A stretch of DNA of 64,000 nucleotides from JAAXKN01 sp036261625 (GTDB lineage: Bacteria > Bacteroidota > Ignavibacteria > Ignavibacteriales > SURF-24): the NCBI GenBank assembly GCA_036261625.1, contig DATAKL010000063.1, positions 21,704-85,703 on the forward strand. The letters are read 5' to 3'. Below the pieces are notes generated by a model. That model had not been told where the DNA came from. It saw only the letters and a list, made by a program, of their open reading frames with translations, and did no database searches. This document shows, one piece after another, positions 1 to 9,488 of the stretch. Numbering within the stretch: the first letter of the stretch is position 1; every line of letters starts with the position of its first letter. The position numbers and the translations under genes were made by a program.

Positions 1-2427
1 TCGCTTAATTCGGCTGTTCTTTATGCCTCTATAAACCCCGGCAATTCAACGGCAACGGTTACTTTTGAATACGGGACTTCAACCTCATACGGCCTCAGTG
101 TGCCGGGAGTGCCGCCCGTAATTAACGGCGTTAAACCTGTAGACGTTACAGCCTCCATAAGCGGGCTTTCTCAGGGCAACACCTATCATTTCAGGATTAT
201 GGCCGAAAACCAGGCGGGCAAAGTTTATGGAGATGACAAAACATTTACTACTGACGGCATTACACTTACACTTACATCCCCTTCGGGAAGCGAATACTGG
301 CAGGCGGGCTCCCAGAAGAGTATCTCATGGAGAAGTAAAAACGTCGCCGGCATTAATATATCCTATTCCTCAGATAACGGACAAACGTGGACTGCAATAG
401 CAGCGGCAGTGCCGACTTCACAGAGGAGCTACACATGGACCGTTCCCGGGCAGGCATCTTCAAAGTACAAAGTAAGAATTACAGATGTTTCAAATACACA
501 GCTGAATGCAACCTCAAATGCCTTTATAGTTTATTCCATGCCTTCAGCCCAGACCAAACAGGCCGTGGATGTTTCCCTTACTTCTGTAACTTTAAGAGGG
601 ACGGTCAATGCAGGCAATTCAGCAACACAGGCATTTTTTGAATACGGTCCGACTGCCTCTTACGGAGCAGTTGCAGCTGTTTCACAGAACCCCATAAGCG
701 GCACGACAGATACCGACGTCAGTGCGCGGATTTCAGGGCTGAACCAGGGCGCAATATATCACTACAGACTTAGAGCCATCAACACAGCAGGAAATGCCTA
801 TGGAGATGATAATACATTCACACTCCTTAGCCCCCAGCTAAAACTGACAAGTCCCTCCGGCGGCGAGGAACTGACTGGATCCGTACAGTATACCATAACA
901 TGGACAAGCAGCAATGTATCCAGCATTAACATCGAGTATTCGACAGATAACGGGAATAGCTGGCTTGGCGTGGCATCAAGCATCGACGCATCAATGGGAA
1001 CCTACACATGGACGGTCCCCAACAATATTAGTTCAGCTTCATGCCTGATCAGAATTACCGACAGGAACTCCCCTGTTACAGATATTATAGACAATGTTTT
1101 TAAGATCAGCACCTACTCACAGTCCATTTCAATGTCGGGTAAGATAATAGCTTTCAGCTCCCTCAAGCAGTCGGCATACAGGATGATAGGACTGCCCGGA
1201 GAATCCTCACAGCTTAAGCTTTCAGAGTACGCACAGGGTGAAGTAAAGAAGGACTGGACAATGTACTACGATAACGGAAACAGTACGGATTACTATGTTG
1301 AGTACGATGGTTCGCAGAGCTTTAACTTTGCTCCCGGGAAGGGGTTCTGGGTTATAAGCAGAAACGCTATAAATCTTTCGGGTGATGTTAAGACCGTGGC
1401 GCTCTCCAGCGACGGCACGTACTCCATAAACCTGGATCACGGGGGCTGGAACATCATAAGCAGTCCTTTTGATATCGCAGTCCAGTGGTCAGCCGTTCAG
1501 AGCATGAACTCCATATCGGAAAATATATCCTCATGGAACGGGAGTAATTTTATTGCCTCGGCCGTCATGAATCCTTATGAGGGATATTATTTCTATAACA
1601 GCAAAGATCTTAAGACACTGAAGCTGCCTTACAGGGCTGCCGCCCTAAAAGCAGGCAAAGAGACGGTGCAGCTTTCAAAGAAACTGTCTTTGGAAAATTC
1701 AGTAATATTAAGCCTTCTGGACGAGAGGGGTGTAATTTCAAGCATAACGGCGGGGATCAATAAAAACTCACTTGATGATTACGACCCGCTGGATGCCATG
1801 GCGCCTCCGGGAGATTTTGAGGCTGCGGGATTGCGCATTATAGACAACAATCTTACCACCGCCTGGAAAGAGCTCTTTACAGAGTACAGAACCGCCGTGG
1901 GTCAGGGACAGAAGTTTACAATCAGGATTAAAAACAGCACTGAAAGAAACTTAAAGCTCAAGTGGGATGGTGCGGACAGGTTTAACGGCTCCGAGGTCTA
2001 TCTGCTTGATAAAAGATTAAGCAAGCTTCACGACTTAAAGAAGGAAACGGATTTAACTCTTCCTCCGAATGCAAAGCTGACAGAGTTTGAGCTCTTAATC
2101 GGGAGCAGCGCTTTTATTGAGGAGGAAAACCGCAGGCTTATGCCGCAGGAGTTCTCGCTGTTCCAGAATTATCCTAATCCTTTTAACCCCGCGACACAGA
2201 TAAAGTACTCTCTGCCGGAGAATGCATTTGTAACAATAAGGGTATACGACGTGTTAGGACGCCTGGTAAAAGATATGGTAAGCGGCTTTAATGAGGCAGG
2301 GTATCACGAGGTAAGTTTTGACGGAAGCGCCATTTCCTCAGGCGTATATTACTATTCAATGGAGGTAAAGGCCACCGACGGCAGCCTCCGTTTCCGAGAG
2401 GCAAAAAAGATGCTCCTAATTAAGTAG
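1..2427 (+). CDS. Large exported protein with fibronectin-III/Ig-like repeats and T9SS sorting domain (5' end outside window)
   Basis: The reading frame is open from base 1, so the true start lies upstream; the GTG at 100 is not the start. The visible part has alternating repeats: a fibronectin-III-like module ending in 'GDD(K/N)TFT' (about bases 1-250 and 550-830) and an Ig-like module with 'LTSPSG' starts and 'YTWTVP' (about 270-520 and 840-1100). A globular region follows, and the last ~85 residues form a T9SS type A sorting domain beginning 'FQNYPNPFNPATQI' and ending 'KKMLLIK'. This domain directs outer-membrane export and surface attachment in Bacteroidota and Ignavibacteria. It is probably a surface adhesin or cell-wall-associated protein; the substrate cannot be read from the sequence. 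Confidence 0.9.
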   Translation, partial: SLNSAVLYASINPGNSTATVTFEYGTSTSYGLSVPGVPPVINGVKPVDVTASISGLSQGNTYHFRIMAENQAGKVYGDDKTFTTDGITLTLTSPSGSEYWQAGSQKSISWRSKNVAGINISYSSDNGQTWTAIAAAVPTSQRSYTWTVPGQASSKYKVRITDVSNTQLNATSNAFIVYSMPSAQTKQAVDVSLTSVTLRGTVNAGNSATQAFFEYGPTASYGAVAAVSQNPISGTTDTDVSARISGLNQGAIYHYRLRAINTAGNAYGDDNTFTLLSPQLKLTSPSGGEELTGSVQYTITWTSSNVSSINIEYSTDNGNSWLGVASSIDASMGTYTWTVPNNISSASCLIRITDRNSPVTDIIDNVFKISTYSQSISMSGKIIAFSSLKQSAYRMIGLPGESSQLKLSEYAQGEVKKDWTMYYDNGNSTDYYVEYDGSQSFNFAPGKGFWVISRNAINLSGDVKTVALSSDGTYSINLDHGGWNIISSPFDIAVQWSAVQSMNSISENISSWNGSNFIASAVMNPYEGYYFYNSKDLKTLKLPYRAAALKAGKETVQLSKKLSLENSVILSLLDERGVISSITAGINKNSLDDYDPLDAMAPPGDFEAAGLRIIDNNLTTAWKELFTEYRTAVGQGQKFTIRIKNSTERNLKLKWDGADRFNGSEVYLLDKRLSKLHDLKKETDLTLPPNAKLTEFELLIGSSAFIEEENRRLMPQEFSLFQNYPNPFNPATQIKYSLPENAFVTIRVYDVLGRLVKDMVSGFNEAGYHEVSFDGSAISSGVYYYSMEVKATDGSLRFREAKKMLLIK

Positions 2428-2498
2428 CACCGGCTTGATTATAGGAAGAAAAATGCAGAGTTTTATCCCTGAAAAAATATTTGTTTTGAGGGGATATA

Positions 2499-3629
2499 AT
2501 GCTGAGATTTATTTTTTCTTTTATAATATTCATACATGGCTCGATTCATCTTTTAGGCTTCTTAAAAGAGTGGAAGATTGCTGAAGTAAAAGAGCTTACA
2601 GGAAAAACAATCTTCCCCCTTCCGGCGGGGCTTGCCAAAGGAGCAGGGGCACTCTGGCTTTTAACATGCATTATGTTTGCCGTATCTGCCTTTTCATACC
2701 TCATGAAGCAGGGCTGGTGGTGGATTCCGGCGTCAATTGCGCTTGTAATTTCACAGATACTCATTATCATCTACTGGCACGATGCAAAGTTCGGAACAAT
2801 TGCAAACGTAATCATTCTTATAATGTGCCTCCTGGGTTACGGCGACTGGAGCTTTAACAGAATGGTTGCAGGTGAACTCCCCTCCTTTTTATCCAATGGT
2901 CCCATTAAATCTGAAATAATTAAAGAAAGTGACATTAGAGCACTTCCGCCAGTGGTGCAGAAGTGGATGAGGCATTCAGGTGTGATTGGAAAAGATATGA
3001 TTAAGACTGTTCACTTAAGGCAGACGGGACAGATGCGTACGAGTCCCGAAGGCAGCTGGTGGCCCTTTACGGCGGGGCAGTACTTTACGGTTGACAGGCC
3101 GGGATTTTTATGGGAAGCGGAAGTAAAGGCAAATCCTTTCATGTACATGAGGGGGCGCGACAAGTATTATAACGGTCAGGGGCAGATGATTATAAAAGTA
3201 ATGTCGCTTATACCTGTTGTGGATGTAAAAGGCAAAGAAGTAGATCAGGGCACAATGCTGAGGTTTTTAGCCGAAGGCGTCTGGTTCCCGACCTTTGCAT
3301 TAAGTAAGTACATTAAATGGGAAGAAGTTGATTCACGTAGTGCCAGAGCCGTGATGAATTACGGAGGCATTGAGGCCTCAGGCATATACAGATTTAACGC
3401 AGAAGGCGACTTAACAGGTTTTGAAGCGATGAGGTATTACTACCGCAAGGAAGGTTCCACGCTTGAGAAGTGGGTTATTGCGGTTGACAGGGACGGCTAC
3501 AAGGAGTTTTCGGGCATGCGTATTCCGGCCAAGAGCAGTGTAACCTGGAAGCTGAAAGAAGGTGACTACCACTGGCTGGATGTGGAGGTTACGGAGATGG
3601 AGTTCAACGGGAAGTCAATTAAAAATTAA
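2499..3629 (+). CDS. Membrane protein of the DUF6920/DUF6544 type
   Basis: A 376-residue protein with four hydrophobic segments in the first ~120 residues, then a soluble domain containing 'LPPVVQKWMRHSG', 'LRQTGQMR' and 'GRDKYYNGQGQM', which are typical of the DUF6920/DUF6544 family. The function of the family is not established. It starts 71 bases after the T9SS gene, with a 'GAGGGG' ribosome-binding site before the ATG. The stop codon lies inside an AT-rich simple repeat (AATTAAAAATTAAAAATG) that is also found at the end of the gene at 5232. Assignment to the family is by recognition of the motif pattern only. Confidence 0.8.
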   Translation: MLRFIFSFIIFIHGSIHLLGFLKEWKIAEVKELTGKTIFPLPAGLAKGAGALWLLTCIMFAVSAFSYLMKQGWWWIPASIALVISQILIIIYWHDAKFGTIANVIILIMCLLGYGDWSFNRMVAGELPSFLSNGPIKSEIIKESDIRALPPVVQKWMRHSGVIGKDMIKTVHLRQTGQMRTSPEGSWWPFTAGQYFTVDRPGFLWEAEVKANPFMYMRGRDKYYNGQGQMIIKVMSLIPVVDVKGKEVDQGTMLRFLAEGVWFPTFALSKYIKWEEVDSRSARAVMNYGGIEASGIYRFNAEGDLTGFEAMRYYYRKEGSTLEKWVIAVDRDGYKEFSGMRIPAKSSVTWKLKEGDYHWLDVEVTEMEFNGKSIKN

Positions 3630-3745
3630 AAATGAAAAATTAAAAAGTGAAGGCAAGGTAAAGGAAATATTCCGAGGAGTATGGGTTTTCTGCCGCTACG
3701 CATAAATTACCACAATCTATTTATTTATAAATTTGTTGTATTCAA
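3630..3745. other. Intergenic AT-rich stretch before the long repeat
   Basis: It begins with the AT-rich simple repeat at 3618-3650 and continues as unstructured DNA. No gene, tRNA or clear promoter was seen. Confidence 0.5.
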
Positions 3746-4099
3746 ATGCCGCGGTCAGCGGCATGGTATTGATAGCCCCGGGTGACAAACCCGCCTCTGG
3801 CGGGTGCCGGAACCCGGGGTTACGGATCCCAAAAAACATCATAGCGCTGCGGGCAGCTGCGCCATATTCCGATTCAACAATGAATATATTCGGATGAAAT
3901 GGGATCATCATTTTTGGTGTGTTGGGATTTCCATAATGAATTCACCCTATTCCCAAACATGGCGCGGCCACGTCAGAGACGGACAGGCTGACCGCGGCGC
4001 ATGGGGGATTTGGGGGGATTCCGTGGTCCCGGGGTTCCGTCATCCCCGCTGGGGATTCCGTCACCCTAGGCTATCGACATGTGGCCGCTGACCGCGGCC
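3746..4099. repeat. Long structured repeat with inverted ends, copy A
   Basis: The 354-bp element starts with ATGCCGCGGTCAGCGGCAT and ends with the inverse order GCCGCTGACCGCGGCC. Just inside each end lies the same module in opposite orientation ('ATAGCC..GGGTGA', a small inner hairpin, then 'CGGAA(C)CCCGGG' and 'ACGGATCCC'). A central hairpin GCGCTGCGGGCAGCTGCGC (3844-3862) and another GC-rich hairpin near 3961-4000 lie between. A second copy lies at 21304-21610. The 95-codon open frame at 3804-4091 runs through these hairpins and is not judged to be a gene. Confidence 0.85.
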
Positions 4100-4144
4100 T
4101 TAAACACATTGTAATTAATAGTTAAGTAATTCTCAATAACCATT

Positions 4145-5086
4145 TTACTGCGGAGTGCCGAAGATTATCTTGTTTCCGCTGGCGGCCCAGGTGCAGCGGT
4201 TGGGAAGCGCGGCATTGAGCGCGCTGAAGGCTTTTATGCCTGTGCAGTGCGAGAGCATCACTTTTTGAACATCATACTTTTTAAGCGCTTCAATTGTTTT
4301 CTCAAGCCTTTCCGGAGATGCACCTATTAAATGACTTCCGCCGATTACGGCATAAATCTTCTCTTCTCCCATAACATGACTAATGTAATCCATCGTGTTA
4401 ACTACTCCTGCGTGAGCACATCCCAGAACAACTACCAGACCTTCAGGCACTCGGAAAAATATTGCCTGATCATCCGGAACCTGGTCGGGAACTCTCATTT
4501 CTGCGTCCTTAAAGGCAATTCCCTTGAGGCCGGTGTCTTCAAAATCATTTCTCCTGGGAATCCCGCCCGTTACAAATATACCATCCGAAATTTCAACAGG
4601 ACTTGTGGTTTTAATTATCTCTTTCACACGGGGCGTAATCTCTTCTATAGATAAAGACATTTTATATGGGACTGCCGAAGAACCATCTTTCCAGTAGGAA
4701 GTTGAAAAAGCCTCAGGATGGATGAACAGGTTTACCTTTCCTGTCATATTCAGCGCCTTATCCAGGCCTCCCGTATGATCCGGATGCCCGTGACTTATTA
4801 CAATAGCATCGGACTTGCTTAAATCAACTCCCAGGGCATCGGCATTTCCTTTCAGGGTTTTCCCTCCGCCAGCATCAAAGAGGATCTGGTGTTTGTCTGT
4901 TTTAATAAGGTATGAAAGCCCCCATTCGCCCAGAACAGGTCCTCCTCCGGCCATATTGTCGACCAGGACAGTTATGCCAGCATAGGGGATGATGCGGGGA
5001 ATTTTGTTTTGCGGATCTGGTGCCGGCCGGGCACCATGCAGAAGGAAAAAAGTAATTGCAATAAAAAGTATATCACGCCTTTTCAT
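4145..5086 (-). CDS. Exported metallo-beta-lactamase-fold hydrolase
   Basis: The N-terminal hydrophobic stretch 'RRDILFIAITFFLLHG' is a signal peptide. The metal-binding motif 'SHGHPDHTGG' is the HxHxDH motif of the metallo-beta-lactamase fold, with later metal ligands in 'GCAHAGVVN' and 'GGSHL'. The order of motifs resembles the group annotated as 7,8-dihydropterin-6-yl-methyl-4-(beta-D-ribofuranosyl)aminobenzene 5'-phosphate synthase-like (MBL-fold) hydrolases. The true substrate is unknown and the exported location argues against that pterin reaction. The ATG at 5086 is preferred to the one at 5098 because 'GGGGGCGG' sits just before it. Confidence 0.85.
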   Translation of the reverse strand: MKRRDILFIAITFFLLHGARPAPDPQNKIPRIIPYAGITVLVDNMAGGGPVLGEWGLSYLIKTDKHQILFDAGGGKTLKGNADALGVDLSKSDAIVISHGHPDHTGGLDKALNMTGKVNLFIHPEAFSTSYWKDGSSAVPYKMSLSIEEITPRVKEIIKTTSPVEISDGIFVTGGIPRRNDFEDTGLKGIAFKDAEMRVPDQVPDDQAIFFRVPEGLVVVLGCAHAGVVNTMDYISHVMGEEKIYAVIGGSHLIGASPERLEKTIEALKKYDVQKVMLSHCTGIKAFSALNAALPNRCTWAASGNKIIFGTPQ

Positions 5087-5188
5087 AGCCGCCCCCATAT
5101 TTTATAGATAATTTAATCTTTTAGAGATTATTGTCAACGTTTATACGGAGTGGCGGGAAGTTAGCTTGCTATTTTTTTTACAGCAGAC

Positions 5189-5210
5189 GGGCAGGGAATG
5201 GTCCCTGCCC
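5189..5210. terminator. Hairpin between two co-directional genes
   Basis: GGGCAGGGA and TCCCTGCCC form a 9-bp stem with a 4-base loop. The T-rich side is on the plus strand (TTTTTAATTTTTAATTTTT), while both flanking genes are on the minus strand, so a role as terminator of the 5232-7484 gene is uncertain. Confidence 0.4.
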
Positions 5211-5231
5211 TCACTTTTTAATTTTTAATTT

Positions 5232-7484
5232 TTAATTCCCCCCCTCCCACGCTGTCTCTTTTGTTATCAGCCAGTAGGCTCCAAGGTACAGTAGTCCAGC
5301 AAGTAAAAGTGAAACGGTAAAGCCGAATGATATGGCTACAAGAATTATGAGCGCCGAGCCAAGGACAGATGCGGCGCCGTTTACGGCAAAACCCCAGTCG
5401 ATGAGCTCTTTTACCCTGAGGCTCCCTTTCGGAAACGGAATTCCCATGAAAAACCCCAATGGCGCAATCATTAAGGCCGAAATAATTATTCTTGCCGGCA
5501 TCGGGAAGTCACCCATCAGATAAAACATCCTGCTGAATAAAATTATGTCCAGTATAATCCACACGATTATTCCGGTAAATGCAGTTTTCGCTTTAATTAC
5601 ATCGGCAAAACGGCTTCCTATTCCCGACATCAGCAGCAGAGTTAATAATATTGTTACAACGCTGTAGGAAGACGGACCGATATACATCGTGTACTGCTGC
5701 ATCAGAATTACTTCCAGCATCATGAATGCCATGCCGATCGAGAAGAAATAAAGCCATGGATACAGTCCAAGTCCTGGACCCTTCATAAGGTAAGGGACGA
5801 AGTTAAGGGGAATAACTATCAAAAGCACAATTGCAATTATTATAACAATTATCAGCTTTGAAAGAGGGAAACCCTTAAAGTCGTAAGGCGTAATTTTATC
5901 CAGCTTTGAGAAAGAGAAATTCCGCCAGAGGCCCAATTGGGCTGTAAAAGGACGGCTGTCCGAGCAGGGCGATATGTCGATGCCGGCTTTCATTGAAGCC
6001 ATGTTCCACCCTTTATTTACAATTACATCTATCAGGTTGCCCTTCATTGAGTCGGCAGCCGGGTGCATCACAACCCTGAAGTTTTCATCTTCAGGCTTTG
6101 TGCGCCCGAAAGCAAGATCGATGACTTCCTGAGTAAGTGGTTTTTTTGATATCAGCATCATCATGCGTTTCATCTTAGGCACGTCGTAGACTGCAAAGTG
6201 ACGCTCAGGGTGTTCAACCTTCATTTCCCTTAAAGCCTGTAATAGTTCACCGGTCAGGCGCGGAATATAGAACTGGTGATCCATCATCATAAAGCCGTCT
6301 TCCGACATGGCATTCCAGTAATCCTTAAATGCATCGGTTGTAAAAAGATAATTTTCAGCCAGGGCAAATGCTCCCGAAGTAAGTGCCGCAAATGTATTGG
6401 AGCTGAAGGAATAAATAAGATCGAACTTATTATGGAAGCGTCTTATGTAAGTTCTGGCATCCTCGGTAACAACTTTCACGCGGGGATCTTTGTAGATATT
6501 TCCTGAGAACTTTGAAAGTCCGCCGTCTTTCATGAGGTAATTGATCTCGGGGTTTACTTCAACTGCGTGGATTTCGGAGGCCCCGGCCTGAAGCGCCTGA
6601 AGAACGTCCACTCCCCCGCCCGATCCTAAGGATACAAAGCGGCAGTGATCAAACCTGTTTATGAGGTAGCTTATGTCGAGCGCGAACTGGAATTTCATAG
6701 AGTCGGGGCGGTTCCAGTTGCCGTCGAATTTAGTTGTGAATGTGTGGGCGGCGTTATCTATATTCATTCCTATGAGATCTTGGCTGTAGCGGAAGGCTTT
6801 AATTTTAGACATTGCATCCCAGTGCTTATAGATTATTTCGCCCTTAAATTTATCCGTTCCTTTGGCTTCAAGCATCTTTTCCGAATTTACGCAGAGAATT
6901 ATCATTGCCGCAGCAAGAAAAGCCGGGAGAAGCTTCATCCATTTGCGGCAATAAATTAACGATGCGGCAATAAGCGGCACCGTAATAAGAAACGTTGTAA
7001 CAGGGGTGCCGTACCAGTTCATGAGAGTAATTGAAAGAACCACGCCCAAAGCCGCACCTAAAAGGTCGGTCATATAAAGCCTGGGCATATCGGAATAATT
7101 GTTCCTGAATAGTTTTGAGAGGGCGATGCCGCCAATTAAGAACGACGAGCTTAAAAGAAGAACTGTTGCGAGCAGTTTCAATATCATCAGAGGACTTGAA
7201 AAAAGGCGCGTAAAGTCGAGGTTCAACTGGAATACCAGCGGGGGCCCTGCAAGCGCCATTAGAGCTGATAGTGAAAACAGGAGTCCCAGGTTATCTTTCT
7301 CATTTAATTTCGGGAATAGCCTTAGCACAAGTCCCCCCAGTCCCAGGCCCATTATTGCAAGGGAGAGAATAAGGAAAGCGAACGTGTAGAAGAACTCGGC
7401 CGAAAAAATGCGAGTCCATGAAAGCTCTATGGCTATCATTGAGAACGAGAGAAGAGCGACGGCAGCATACTGTATTTTTTTCAT
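5232..7484 (-). CDS. Membrane-embedded spermidine-synthase-like protein
   Basis: The 750-residue protein has about six transmembrane helices in the first ~215 residues, a central class I methyltransferase/spermidine-synthase domain (residues ~215-510) and about six more helices to the C terminus. The nucleotide-binding loop is 'FVSLGSGGGVDVLQAL' followed by 'EIHAVEVNPEI'. This matches the fused family usually annotated as spermine/spermidine synthase domain protein. The position where true spermidine synthases carry the catalytic Asp (D-x-x-D type) reads 'YSFSSNTFAAL', with no acid, so aminopropyl transfer is doubtful. The C-terminal codons run into the AT-rich simple repeat shared with the gene ending at 3629. 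Confidence 0.85.
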   Translation of the reverse strand: MKKIQYAAVALLSFSMIAIELSWTRIFSAEFFYTFAFLILSLAIMGLGLGGLVLRLFPKLNEKDNLGLLFSLSALMALAGPPLVFQLNLDFTRLFSSPLMILKLLATVLLLSSSFLIGGIALSKLFRNNYSDMPRLYMTDLLGAALGVVLSITLMNWYGTPVTTFLITVPLIAASLIYCRKWMKLLPAFLAAAMIILCVNSEKMLEAKGTDKFKGEIIYKHWDAMSKIKAFRYSQDLIGMNIDNAAHTFTTKFDGNWNRPDSMKFQFALDISYLINRFDHCRFVSLGSGGGVDVLQALQAGASEIHAVEVNPEINYLMKDGGLSKFSGNIYKDPRVKVVTEDARTYIRRFHNKFDLIYSFSSNTFAALTSGAFALAENYLFTTDAFKDYWNAMSEDGFMMMDHQFYIPRLTGELLQALREMKVEHPERHFAVYDVPKMKRMMMLISKKPLTQEVIDLAFGRTKPEDENFRVVMHPAADSMKGNLIDVIVNKGWNMASMKAGIDISPCSDSRPFTAQLGLWRNFSFSKLDKITPYDFKGFPLSKLIIVIIIAIVLLIVIPLNFVPYLMKGPGLGLYPWLYFFSIGMAFMMLEVILMQQYTMYIGPSSYSVVTILLTLLLMSGIGSRFADVIKAKTAFTGIIVWIILDIILFSRMFYLMGDFPMPARIIISALMIAPLGFFMGIPFPKGSLRVKELIDWGFAVNGAASVLGSALIILVAISFGFTVSLLLAGLLYLGAYWLITKETAWEGGN

Positions 7485-7580
7485 AATTTATCCCATGTGT
7501 GTTTTTGTCTGCCATTTTGACGCATGGGGGTGAGGATTATTTCTGCCGTTCATCAGCTAATAACGCCGATTGTAAAATTG

Positions 7581-7595
7581 GTTCGACGTTCGACG
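7581..7595. repeat. CGTTCGA short tandem repeat
   Basis: GTTCGACGTTCGACG contains two copies of a 7-base unit. A near-identical repeat at 9443-9456 precedes the second REPIN-like copy by the same short distance, so the pair flanks the DASS transporter gene on both sides. Confidence 0.6.
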
Positions 7596-7625
7596 TTTTG
7601 TGTTGCATTATTAATCTCACTTTAA

Positions 7626-7766
7626 TGAATAGCCACGAACTTTAGCTCGTGGATCACCCAATCCCCTTCTCCTTTGGGCTTTAGCCCCAGATCAACCACG
7701 AAAAATCTGTGGCTAAAGCCGGGAGTTTTTTTAATGGGTCCACGACCTGAAGGTCGTGGCTATTCA
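7626..7766. repeat. REPIN-like hairpin repeat, copy 1
   Basis: The 141-bp element has the outer inverted ends TGAATAGCCACGA and TCGTGGCTATTCA. It contains a left hairpin (CCACGAACTTTAGCTCGTGG), a central pair (GGGCTTTAGCCCCAGAT and ATCTGTGGCTAAAGCC) and a right hairpin (CCACGACCTGAAGGTCGTGG). The same plan recurs at 9489, 18612, 37521, 38472 and 48607. This is the architecture of REP/REPIN elements moved in trans by a RAYT transposase; no such transposase is present in the window. Confidence 0.9.
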
Positions 7767-7775
7767 TGGGAAATT

Positions 7776-9377
7776 CTACAGCCTTATTATGCCGAATATC
7801 TGATAGGCGAAGGCGTAGAGGACAATGAGGACTGCAATCCAGCCTGCAATGTCCAGCATAAAGCCTGCCTTAACCATATCCTTAATTTTCAGGTAGCCCG
7901 ATCCGTACACAATTGCGTTCGGAGGCGTTGCAACAGGAAGCATGAATGCAAGCGAGGCTGCAAGGGCGGCTCCCACAGAGAGGGCCACAACGTCGTCGCC
8001 CAGACTTTTTGCTATTGCGATCACTATTGGCACCATCATCGATGTTACAGCTGTGTTGGAGGTTATCTCTGTCAAAAAGTCAATCATAAACACTATAAAC
8101 AGCAGCAGAATGAGTGTAGAAGGCGTTCCGGCAAGCGACATAAATGCTGAAGCGATAAAACCCGCAAGTCCCGTTCTGAACATTGCATCCGAAAGAGCAA
8201 TTCCGCCTCCGAATAAGAGAAGCACTCCCCATTCCACATTTTCAGAATCCTTCCAGTCGAGAATGAAAGTATGGTTCTTAATGTCTGAAGGGATTATAAA
8301 AAGCAGGAGTGCAGCAAAAAGTGCAATAGTATATTCATCGAACCATCCCAGGCGCGCTGAAAGCCAAGAGGGAAATATGGAAGGCCAGAAAGGGCTCGAC
8401 GTCCAGAGCAGAACCGCAAGTAAAAACACTCCTGTAACTATTTTCTCTTCCTTTGTAATGGGTCCCAGTTCCGATTTTAGTTTCAGCAGTAGTTCCTTGC
8501 CGCCTGTAATCTGTTTAACTTCGGGAGGAAACACCTTTATTAAAATAAACCATGCCACGGGAATCATGATCACTACGGTGGGAACGCCGAACTTCATCCA
8601 GTCGAGGAATTCTATCTTGCCGTAGCCCGAAGCAGAAAGGATTGAAACTGCAATTCCGTTCGGAGGAGTGCCGATAATAGTTCCTATGCCGCCGATTGAT
8701 GCCGAATATGCTATGCCGAGCATGAGGGCTTTACCCATATTGGATTTTCCGGCCTCTAGTCCTATAAGTCCCAAGATGCCAAGGCCCAGGGGCAGGAACA
8801 TGGCAGCTGTTGCGGTATTGGATATCCACATTGAAAGGAATGCCGAGACCAACATAATGCCGAGGATTACCATTTTGGGTTTATTGGCAAGGTTGCCGCG
8901 CGTAAGAATATAGAGCGTAAGGCGGCGGTCCAAACCCCACTTATGGAGGGCAGCTGCAATAAGGAAGCCCCCCAGGAAAAGGAATATGACAGGGTTTGCA
9001 TAATTAAGAAGTGTATTCCTGGCGTCAAAATTATATAGCCTGCCGCCAATGATGCCAGTAACATGAAATACCGGGAATAAAATTCCGGGAAGAAGCGCCG
9101 TAACGGGGATGGGGACTGTTTCTGTAACCCACCAGCAGATCATGAGAATTAGCACGGCCAGGACAGTTTTGGTGCCGAAGGCAGCTTCCATGACCTGCGG
9201 AGAAGAAGAAGGCATTTTTAGTGAATCTGCCGCCAGTTGAATGAACACGCCGGGCACAGGCAGAATCATTATAACGGCGAACAGTACAAGTCCAAGTGCA
9301 AAGCCTATCCTGCGGCTTTTAAGTTCAAGAGATCCCCTCATGTAACGCCAGCTCCTGAAAATTGTTGGTATAAACAC
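7776..9377 (-). CDS. DASS-family (SLC13) sodium/dicarboxylate or anion transporter
   Basis: The 533-residue protein has about 12 hydrophobic segments. Both substrate/sodium-binding hairpin motifs of the DASS/SLC13 family are present: 'ISNTATAAMF' in the first half and 'TSNTAVTSMM' in the second, as is 'GGIGTIIGTPPN'. These proteins take up C4-dicarboxylates, citrate, sulfate or phosphate with sodium; the exact substrate cannot be told. The gene is flanked by REPIN-like repeats in direct orientation (7626-7766 and 9489-9631). It is transcribed alone, with no close co-directional neighbour. The first ATG is used. Confidence 0.92.
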   Translation of the reverse strand: MFIPTIFRSWRYMRGSLELKSRRIGFALGLVLFAVIMILPVPGVFIQLAADSLKMPSSSPQVMEAAFGTKTVLAVLILMICWWVTETVPIPVTALLPGILFPVFHVTGIIGGRLYNFDARNTLLNYANPVIFLFLGGFLIAAALHKWGLDRRLTLYILTRGNLANKPKMVILGIMLVSAFLSMWISNTATAAMFLPLGLGILGLIGLEAGKSNMGKALMLGIAYSASIGGIGTIIGTPPNGIAVSILSASGYGKIEFLDWMKFGVPTVVIMIPVAWFILIKVFPPEVKQITGGKELLLKLKSELGPITKEEKIVTGVFLLAVLLWTSSPFWPSIFPSWLSARLGWFDEYTIALFAALLLFIIPSDIKNHTFILDWKDSENVEWGVLLLFGGGIALSDAMFRTGLAGFIASAFMSLAGTPSTLILLLFIVFMIDFLTEITSNTAVTSMMVPIVIAIAKSLGDDVVALSVGAALAASLAFMLPVATPPNAIVYGSGYLKIKDMVKAGFMLDIAGWIAVLIVLYAFAYQIFGIIRL

Positions 9378-9442
9378 TAAAGGAACGAATTTAATAACGC
9401 AAAATAGAAATCTTTAAACCAAAAACAAGAGGAGAGGTGCAA

Positions 9443-9456
9443 CGTTCGACGTTCGA
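9443..9456. repeat. CGTTCGA short tandem repeat, second copy
   Basis: CGTTCGACGTTCGA matches the repeat at 7581-7595, lying 30-35 bases before a REPIN-like element in both places. Confidence 0.6.
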
Positions 9457-9488
9457 GGTTTCGCGGTGTAAAACAAATCTCATTTTCC

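Noticed and set aside
3804..4091. 95-codon open frame on the plus strand
   Set aside because: It lies wholly within the structured repeat 3746-4099, has Arg- and Gly-rich sequence from hairpin stems and no ribosome-binding site.
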